The notes beneath the pieces were generated by a model that worked only from the letters and a program-made list of their open reading frames with translations, had not been told where the DNA came from and did not search any database. The translations under genes and the position numbers were made by a program. A stretch of DNA of 38,753 nt. Origin: Frankiales bacterium (lineage in GTDB: Bacteria; Actinomycetota; Actinomycetes; Mycobacteriales; Geodermatophilaceae). The stretch's first letter is position 1; every line of letters starts with the position of its first letter. Positions 33,552 to 38,753 of the stretch are shown here, piece after piece. The stretch covers positions 1 through 38,753 of the forward strand of contig JAODNJ010000280.1 in assembly GCA_025465155.1 (NCBI GenBank), given 5' to 3'.

Positions 33552-34844
33552 ATGAGTACGACGGCCAAGACGCCGCGCGATGCCTACCTGTTGTTCGCGG
33601 GGCTGTTCTTGTCGGTCGCACCGAACAACCTCGTCACCCCCCTGCTCCCGGCGATCCAGCACAGCGTCGGCATGTCGGTCGCCGGGGTGGGCGTCTACGT
33701 GTCCGCGTACGGCATGGCCCGGCTGGTCGTCGACCTGCCGTCCGGGGTGCTGAGCATGCGGATCGGTCCGCGCCGAATGATCCTGATCGGCGTCGGGCTG
33801 AATGCCACTGCCTCCGCCGTGGCCATCTTCGCCGGCAGCGCCGCCGTCCTGCTGGTCGCGCGGATCTGTGCGGGCGTCGGTGCGGGCCTGCTGGCCACGG
33901 TGATCCTCACGGCTATGAGCGACATCGCGCCGGCCGAGATCCGCGGCCGGGTGATGAGCCTTTATCAGGTGGCCAACAACCTGGGGATCGCGGTCTACCC
34001 ACTCGTCGGCGGACTGCTCGGCCTGACCTTCGGGTGGCGTGCCGGATTCGTCGCTGCGACGGTGACGGCGGTCGGGTGTGGGCTGGTACTGCGTCCGGTC
34101 ATGCGACGGATCTCCCGCCTGTCTGCCGAGGACGCCGCCCACCGGGCCCCCCGCCCAGCCGAGCAGCCGAGGGCAGAACGGTCTGGTGCCGCGCTCGCGC
34201 TGACGCTGGGATTGATCTTCTTCGGCGTAACGGCAAACATGGTCAATCGTCACGGCTTCCGGAACACCGTGCTGCCGCTGGTCGCATCCTCGAGGCTTCA
34301 CCTCAGTGGAGTAGAGATCGCAACGGGCATCACGGTGATGTCGTTGACCGGAATTCTCGTGACGATCCCCGCGTCTGCCCTCGGCGACAGGCTCGGACGA
34401 AACCGGATCATCGTCACCGGTCTGACCGTGCTGGCGCTGGGTGACTTCCTCTTCCCTGCCGTGGCACGCAACTACGCAACATTCATCCTGGCCGGTGCCG
34501 TCATCGGGCTCGGTGACTGCTTCTCGAGTTCGCAGACGGCGCAATTGGCGGCGCTGGTCGGTGTCCGCCGGCGCTCGATGGTCCTTGCGGCGTACCGGTT
34601 CTTCGTCGATCTCGGCGCGCTGATCGGGCCTCTCGGATTGGCCTGGGTGCTCGATCGATACGGTATGAACGCGGCGTTGCGGAGCGCCTCGATACTGCTC
34701 CTGGCAGCGGCGGTGGCGGCGCTGATCGCGGCGCGGAGCCGCGCGTGGAGTACTAGGCCGGCTCACACCTCCGGCAAGCCCCGCACGACGGGCGACCTGA
34801 CCACGGCCGACGGGGGTCCCTCCCTGACGAGAGGAGCAGGTTGA
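33552..34844 (+). CDS. MFS transporter
   Basis: 430 residues with about 12 hydrophobic helices. A loop 2-3 motif is visible as DLPSGVLSMRIGPRRM (MFS signature region) and a second as ALGDRLGRNR after helix 8. The central cytoplasmic loop is basic and proline-rich (~195-215). The tail from ~410 is polar. It probably exports or imports a pathway compound; sequence alone does not fix direction. Start: ATG at 33552 is preferred; ATG at 33525 would overlap the hydroxylase gene and add nine residues. Its stop overlaps the GntR start by one base. Confidence 0.87.
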   Translation: MSTTAKTPRDAYLLFAGLFLSVAPNNLVTPLLPAIQHSVGMSVAGVGVYVSAYGMARLVVDLPSGVLSMRIGPRRMILIGVGLNATASAVAIFAGSAAVLLVARICAGVGAGLLATVILTAMSDIAPAEIRGRVMSLYQVANNLGIAVYPLVGGLLGLTFGWRAGFVAATVTAVGCGLVLRPVMRRISRLSAEDAAHRAPRPAEQPRAERSGAALALTLGLIFFGVTANMVNRHGFRNTVLPLVASSRLHLSGVEIATGITVMSLTGILVTIPASALGDRLGRNRIIVTGLTVLALGDFLFPAVARNYATFILAGAVIGLGDCFSSSQTAQLAALVGVRRRSMVLAAYRFFVDLGALIGPLGLAWVLDRYGMNAALRSASILLLAAAVAALIAARSRAWSTRPAHTSGKPRTTGDLTTADGGPSLTRGAG

Positions 34845-35602
34845 TGCCTGCCAAGACCGCACGAAACCTGAGTGATGACACGAAATTCACGAAGGTCATC
34901 GACCAATTGTCGACGGGATACAAGACCATCGGTCAAATGGTATATGCAGTACTGCACGAAGCAATCACCAGCGGTGCCTTCGCTCCCGGAGAATGGCTGC
35001 GGCAGGAATCGCTGGCGGAGGCGATCGGCGTGTCCCGCATCCCGGTTCGAACCGCTCTCCTGCAACTCGAGTCCGAAGGCCTGGTCACCTTTCATCCGCA
35101 CAGGGGAGCACGTGTTCGCACCCTCTCGCCGGCACAGATCGAGGAAGTCTACGGCTTGCGTCTCCTGCTCGAATCACACGCACTGAGACTGTCGATGGCC
35201 CGGATGACGCAGGACCGGGTCGAGCGGATCCGGGAGTTCGCGGAGAAGCTGGACTCCGAGCCCGAGGGCTCAGAATTTCTCGACACCCGTGTGCAGTTCT
35301 ACCGAGAGGTGTACGACGCCGTCCACAGTCCGCTGCTCGTCGAGATGATCGAGCAACTGCGAGGTCACGTGGGCCGCTACCTTCTCGGCTTCCGCTTCGA
35401 CGCACACCACCACCGCCGACACGCCGAGCTGGCCGAGACGATTGCGGCCGGAGATCTGATCGCGGCCGAGTCCTGGATGCGCGCACACCTCGAAGAAGTC
35501 CGCAACGGCATCTTGGAGCTCGCGACCAAGGAAGACGAAGCCTCGGACGAGGTCGACCCGGTCGAGGTCCGTCAGGAGTCCCCCCTCGGGGATGGCGGAT
35601 GA
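34844..35602 (+). CDS. GntR family regulator, FCD subfamily
   Basis: 252 residues. Winged helix at ~27-95: VYAVLHEAITSGAFAPGEWL, then QESLAEAIGVSRIPVRTAL and LVTFHPHRGARVR. The FCD effector domain is at ~100-230, with metal-ligand-like histidines in the AHHHRRHAELAETI segment. FCD regulators usually bind acids or catabolic intermediates and act as repressors. Start: ATG at 34844 with GAGGAG 7 bases upstream. It is translationally linked to the MFS gene. The TGTATCCAATC elements at 21971 and 22163 are good candidates for its binding sites. Acidic C-terminal tail of ~25 residues. Confidence 0.92.
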   Translation: MPAKTARNLSDDTKFTKVIDQLSTGYKTIGQMVYAVLHEAITSGAFAPGEWLRQESLAEAIGVSRIPVRTALLQLESEGLVTFHPHRGARVRTLSPAQIEEVYGLRLLLESHALRLSMARMTQDRVERIREFAEKLDSEPEGSEFLDTRVQFYREVYDAVHSPLLVEMIEQLRGHVGRYLLGFRFDAHHHRRHAELAETIAAGDLIAAESWMRAHLEEVRNGILELATKEDEASDEVDPVEVRQESPLGDGG

Positions 35603-35682
35603 TGTCCAGTCACCCGGGAAGTCCTCTCCCCGTCCGTCACAGCAGAACCCCGTTCAGCGCAAAGTCTTGAGGAGCTCTCCGA

Positions 35683-36684
35683 ATGTTGAAACTGGGCTAC
35701 AAAGCGTCTGCAGAGCAGTTCTCGCCGAGCGACTTGCTGCGCTATTCCGTCCTCGCCGAGGAAGTCGGCTTCGACTCGGTATTCGTCAGTGATCACCTGC
35801 AGCCGTGGCGCCACGATGGCGGCCACGCGCCGAACGCCTTGGCCTGGCTGGGAGCGCTCGGCGCCTCGACCGAGCGAATCATCATCGGCACCAGCGTCCT
35901 CACTCCGACGTTTCGCTACCACCCCGCCGTCGTCGCTCAGGCCTTCGCCACGCTCGGCTGCATGTTCCCCGGGCGAGTCGTCCTGGGCGTCGGCTCCGGT
36001 GAGTCGATGAACGAGGTGCCACTCGGATCGGACTGGCCGGAGCCCAAGGAACGGTTCGCGCGGTTGAGGGAAGCCGTGGAGCTGATCCGCCGGCTCTGGA
36101 CGGAGGAGCGGGTGACGTTCGACGGGACCTACTACCGCACGGATCGGGCGACGATCTACGACCGCCCGGAGGTTCCGGTGCCGATCTACGTGGCGGCATC
36201 TGGTCCGGCGGCCACGCGGTTTGCCGGCCGCGAGGGCGACGGCTACATCACCACGAGCGGCAAGGCGCCGTCCCTGTACACCGAGACGCTCCTTCCGGCG
36301 TTGCGTGAGGGCGTCGCGAAGGCCGGGCGGACGATGGCTGACCTCGATCTGCAGATCGAGGTCAAGGTCTCCTTCGATCCCGATCGCGATCGCGCGCTGA
36401 ACGACTGCCGGTTCTGGGGCGCGCTTGCTCTGTCCTCGGACGAGAAGACCGGCGTCGAGGACCCGCTCGAGATGCAACGCCTGGCCGACGCATTGCCGAT
36501 AGAGCGGGCCGCCAGCCGATTCATCGTGTCGGATGATCCGGACGAGCACGTCGCCGCGGTCCTCCGGTACGCCGAGCTCGGGTTCACCCACCTCGTGTTT
36601 CACGCCCCTGGGCCTGACCAGGAGCGCTTCCTGCGGCTGTACGGCAAGGAGATCCTGCCGCGCCTGCGGAATGCCACCGCGTGA
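35683..36684 (+). CDS. fgd: F420-dependent glucose-6-phosphate dehydrogenase
   Basis: 333 residues, highly similar in pattern to mycobacterial FGD1. Block LGYKASAEQFSPSDLL, D37-H38 with W42 in SDHLQPWRHDGGHAP, GTSVLTPTFRYHPAVVAQAF, E107 in GVGSGES, T191/K194 in TTSGK (phosphate site), and a C-terminal HLVFHAPGPDQERFL. D39, H40, W44, E109 and K198 of FGD1 are all matched. It oxidises glucose-6-phosphate to 6-phosphogluconolactone while reducing F420. It should supply F420H2 for the two LLM enzymes upstream. Start: ATG at 35683 with GAGGAG upstream, after an 80-bp gap. Its stop overlaps the EamA start (GTGA). Confidence 0.95.
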   Translation: MLKLGYKASAEQFSPSDLLRYSVLAEEVGFDSVFVSDHLQPWRHDGGHAPNALAWLGALGASTERIIIGTSVLTPTFRYHPAVVAQAFATLGCMFPGRVVLGVGSGESMNEVPLGSDWPEPKERFARLREAVELIRRLWTEERVTFDGTYYRTDRATIYDRPEVPVPIYVAASGPAATRFAGREGDGYITTSGKAPSLYTETLLPALREGVAKAGRTMADLDLQIEVKVSFDPDRDRALNDCRFWGALALSSDEKTGVEDPLEMQRLADALPIERAASRFIVSDDPDEHVAAVLRYAELGFTHLVFHAPGPDQERFLRLYGKEILPRLRNATA

Positions 36685-37676
36685 CCGCGTTCTTCCGCCG
36701 TCGAGGACGGGACGGGATGCCGGTGATCGCAACTGCGGCCGCCGCATGGGGACTGGACGGGCTGCTCCGCAAGCCCCTGGCGACCTCGCTCCATCCGGCC
36801 ACCGTGGTGCTCTGGGAGCATCTCATCGTCGTCCTGTGCGTCCTTCCGGCGATTCCGGCCGCGATCCGCGCCTTCCGCGAGTGCAACACCACCCAGCGTG
36901 CGGCGATCGTCGTCATCGGGGTCGGGTCGTCCGCGGTCGCCACCGCGCTGTTCACCGAGGCGTTCTCGCTCTCCGGCGCGTCCGGTGACTACATCTCGCC
37001 GCTGGTGCTCCAGAAACTGCAGCCGGTGTTCGCGGTGCTCTTTGCGATGGCCCTGCTCGGCGAGCGCGTTCGGCCCGAGTTCGGCATCTACACGGCGCCG
37101 GCCGTCCTGGGCGCCTGGTTGCTCGCGTTCCCCCAACCCCTCACCGTCTCGGTAGCCCAGGCGGAGGTCGCTGTCTGCGCGCTGGGCGCCGCTGCGCTGT
37201 GGGCTGCCGGAACCGTGCTCGGCCGCCTCGTCTCGCCGGCGGTGGCACCTCGCGAACTCACGGTCTTGCGGTACTGCTGGGGTCTGGTCGGCGCGCTGGC
37301 GGTCTGCGGCCAGCAGCAGGCGCCCCTGACACCCGGGATCGGCAATCTCCCCGCCCTCGTCCTGCTGGCGCTCGTCCCCGGCCTGGCCGCATTGCGGCTC
37401 TACTACACGGGGCTTCGGCGCACGGCCGCATCCCGGGCGACGTTCGCCGAGTTGGCGTTTCCGGTGACCGCGGCGGTCGTCGGCGTCGTCTTCCTCAAGA
37501 CCGCGCTGAGCGGGACGCAGTGGGCCGGTGTAGCGCTGGTGGTCGGCGCCGTGACGGCGTTGAGCCTCCGCGAGCGCCGACCCTCGCCGGTCGTCATCGA
37601 GCCGGCGACGGCGGGCAGTTCTCGTCCTCCGGGCGCTCGAACAGGTAGCCGTGAAGCCGTCGAGGATCTGTGGTGA
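36681..37676 (+). CDS. EamA-type (DMT) transporter
   Basis: 331 residues with about ten hydrophobic helices in two EamA repeats; block FSLSGASGDYISPLVLQKLQ (split here as PLVLQKLQPVFAVLFAMALLGER) is typical. The second repeat contains RTAASRATFAELAFPV and ends in GVALVVGAV. The polar tail from ~295 is not conserved. Members export amino acids, metabolites or drugs. Start: GTG at 36681 in a GTGA overlap with fgd. It is the last gene of the right cluster. Confidence 0.87.
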   Translation: MTAFFRRRGRDGMPVIATAAAAWGLDGLLRKPLATSLHPATVVLWEHLIVVLCVLPAIPAAIRAFRECNTTQRAAIVVIGVGSSAVATALFTEAFSLSGASGDYISPLVLQKLQPVFAVLFAMALLGERVRPEFGIYTAPAVLGAWLLAFPQPLTVSVAQAEVAVCALGAAALWAAGTVLGRLVSPAVAPRELTVLRYCWGLVGALAVCGQQQAPLTPGIGNLPALVLLALVPGLAALRLYYTGLRRTAASRATFAELAFPVTAAVVGVVFLKTALSGTQWAGVALVVGAVTALSLRERRPSPVVIEPATAGSSRPPGARTGSREAVEDLW

Positions 37677-38048
37677 CCCGCCGCGCCTGAGCCCCCGGTC
37701 GGCCTGGCGTAACGCGCCTGTCGTGCCCCTCCACCCTGCTGCGCGGAGCCGGTCAGAGCTTCTCGACATGGAATCCGCTGCCCACCTTCGCCCGTTCCGT
37801 GGGCGAGGGGTCCCGGCTGAGCGTTGAGGCCGTCTCGCTGACGGCAGACAGCCTGCGCGACGAGGGGTCGGCCTGGCACGCCTGCTCAGTGCAGCGAGCT
37901 GCAGGAGCGTCGGTTGCTCCTGTCGAGAACGCTTCTGGCCCGGGTTCGAGCGCCTTCCCTCCCAGATGTGACCGACGAGGCAGCCCGGCCTCGGACGTCG
38001 TCGCGACGGCCGGAGGACACTGGAGTCGTCCAACGGAAGGAGATCACG
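37677..38048. other. Intergenic region after the right cluster
   Basis: About 370 bases without a supported gene. A minus-strand frame reading to the stop at 37753 is open for over 90 codons but has no start codon and no recognisable domain. I see no clear terminator hairpin with a T-run, no tRNA and no insertion sequence ends. Confidence 0.45.
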
Positions 38049-38192
38049 ATGCCGACCAGCATGAGCGCGCTGGAGGAGCTCTACGTCGAGCAGGTCAACG
38101 AGGCCGTCGCCGAGGGCCGCATGGATCTGGTCGAGCAGCTGAGCGACGAGTACCTCGACAAAGCTCTACAGCTTCTGCTCGAGACGAGCTGA
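38049..38192 (+). CDS. Small protein of 47 residues, function unknown
   Basis: I do not recognise this family. It begins at ATG 38049 after a strong GGAAGGAG site 7 bases upstream. The protein is acidic and predicted helical: MSALEELYVEQVNEAVAEG, a turn at GRMD, then LVEQLSDEYLDKALQLLLE. Heptad-like spacing of hydrophobic residues suggests a helical hairpin that may dimerise. No signal peptide or membrane helix. Composition is normal protein, unlike neighbouring shadow frames, so I think it is a real gene. It stands alone, with the transposase remnant downstream. Confidence 0.65.
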   Translation: MPTSMSALEELYVEQVNEAVAEGRMDLVEQLSDEYLDKALQLLLETS

Positions 38193-38343
38193 GCTCTTCC
38201 CGGCCCCGCGCGAGAACGCCGGCACCGCCCGACCGCTTCCCCGTCCAGATCGTGTGGCCGCATGCGGTCGCCTCGGGGATCGATGTCCATGACGTCGGCG
38301 TCGCAGCCGGGAGGTCTCGCGCGTCCTGCGAACCCTGATGCGG
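38193..38343. other. Short intergenic stretch, nothing recognised
   Basis: About 150 bases between the small gene and the transposase remnant. No gene, hairpin terminator or repeat could be supported. Confidence 0.4.
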
Positions 38344-38541
38344 GTGATCGAGGACCTCGTCCCGGGCGGGCGGCAGTAGCGGATCGCTCCGCTGCTGCCG
38401 CCGCTATTCCCCGTGGAACCAACTGCCCGCCGCCGTGGTCGGCTGCTCAGGGCTGACCTCTGGCGACGCCTGCGCGGCTGGACCGAAGCGGGCGTCCGCC
38501 CGACCGTGCACGAGCGCAGCCTCACTCGCCGAGCGCTCCAC
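38344..38541 (+). pseudogene. Decayed IS5-family transposase fragment
   Basis: The plus-strand translation VIEDLVPGGRQ-stop-RIAPLLPP resembles the N-terminus of IS5-type transposases (DLVPDxLW-RIAPLLPP). It is followed, after an internal deletion, by VGCSGLT in one frame and WRRLRGWTEAGVRPTVHE in another, matching the conserved VGCSGxTCWRRLRDWTEAGVW block. There is thus at least one stop, one frameshift and one deletion in about 200 bases. The DDE catalytic part is absent. No inverted repeats were found. It is an old insertion scar between the small gene and the GntR gene. Confidence 0.65.
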
Positions 38542-38550
38542 CGACGACGG

Positions 38551-38753
38551 TCAACGGCCGACGAGGGTGGTCTCGAACTCGTAGCGTGAGGCCCGGTAGA
38601 CATGGCTGCCGTATTCCACGGCCGCCCCCTGGTCGTCGAACGCGGTGCGCGACATCGTGAGCAGCGCGGCCCGCGGCGGCTCCTCCAGCAGGCGCGCCTC
38701 TTCCGCTCGGGCGACCCTGGCACCGATGCGCTGGTGCGCCACCCGCAGGTGCA
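38551..38753 (-). CDS. GntR family regulator, UTRA-domain C-terminus (partial)
   Basis: About 67 residues up to the window edge; the frame stays open there, so the start lies outside. The visible segment LRVAHQRIGARVARAEEA, PRAALLTMSRTAFDDQGAAVEYGSHV and RASRYEFETTLVGR is the C-terminal half of a UTRA (HutC-type) ligand domain. UTRA regulators sense sugars, histidine derivatives or similar small molecules. It is different from the FCD-type regulator at 34844. The target is unknown and is probably upstream of the gene, outside the window. Confidence 0.8.
   Translation of the reverse strand, partial: HLRVAHQRIGARVARAEEARLLEEPPRAALLTMSRTAFDDQGAAVEYGSHVYRASRYEFETTLVGR

Noticed and set aside
33405-34862. 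Minus-strand open frame of 485 codons opposite the MFS gene
   Set aside because: Composition is Arg/Gln/Asp-rich with no membrane or catalytic pattern, while the opposite strand encodes a clear 12-helix carrier.
37880-38000. tRNA-like GGGTTCGAG string
   Set aside because: The flanking bases cannot form the T-arm stem, and no acceptor or anticodon stems were found.
37753-38040. Minus-strand open frame of over 90 codons ending ...KVGSGFHVEKL
   Set aside because: No start codon within the open stretch, no ribosome-binding site and no recognisable domain; kept only as part of the intergenic note.

Overview
The window is high-GC, densely packed DNA with many GTG starts and many 4-base stop/start overlaps. 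It carries coenzyme F420 genes (cofC, an F420-dependent glucose-6-phosphate dehydrogenase and two further F420-type luciferase-fold oxidoreductases). Together these point to an actinomycete. The genus cannot be read from the sequence. I see no rRNA, tRNA, CRISPR array, plasmid or phage backbone. One decayed IS5-type transposase lies near the right end.

Left edge (1-1845, + strand): the 3' part of a large glycoside hydrolase, convergent with what follows.

Left cluster (1948-19434, all - strand): sixteen genes that read as one operon starting from a promoter near 19536-19564. In transcription order they are an oligopeptide-type ABC importer (binding lipoprotein, two permeases, two ATPases), an M55 D-aminopeptidase, an isoaspartyl peptidase/asparaginase, an RpiR-type regulator, an SDR, a DUF885 putative metallo-hydrolase, a proline-iminopeptidase-like hydrolase, a ketopantoate-reductase-like enzyme, a zinc alcohol dehydrogenase, methylaspartate ammonia-lyase, an M20 dipeptidase and an M19 dipeptidase. 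The set looks built to import and dismantle peptides with unusual bonds (D-residues, isoaspartyl links) and to deaminate a 3-methylaspartate-like residue. The true substrate is not known.

Middle (19630-22196): an AstE/AspA-type zinc deacylase (-) with a perfect 16-bp palindrome upstream, about 650 bp with no convincing gene, then cofC (-). cofC is divergent from the right cluster. Both promoters of the divergent region carry the same TGTATCCAATC element, in the same orientation relative to each gene.

Right cluster (22197-37676, all + strand): an F420-type LLM oxidoreductase, a TauABC/SsuABC-type importer, an alpha/beta hydrolase with an unusual nucleophile elbow, a dihydropyrimidinase/allantoinase-type cyclic amidohydrolase, a second LLM enzyme, a CoxG-like protein, the three subunits of a molybdenum hydroxylase (FAD, 2Fe-2S, Mo), an MFS carrier, an FCD-type GntR regulator, F420-dependent glucose-6-phosphate dehydrogenase and an EamA exporter. 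My reading is a self-contained, F420-powered catabolic island for an N-heterocyclic compound: uptake, Mo-dependent hydroxylation, F420H2-dependent reduction, ring opening by the cyclic amidohydrolase, plus local genes for making (cofC) and reducing (fgd) the cofactor. The substrate is inferred, not shown.

Right edge (37677-38753): a non-coding stretch, a 47-codon gene with a strong ribosome-binding site, the transposase remnant, and the C-terminal end of a GntR/UTRA regulator (-) running off the window.
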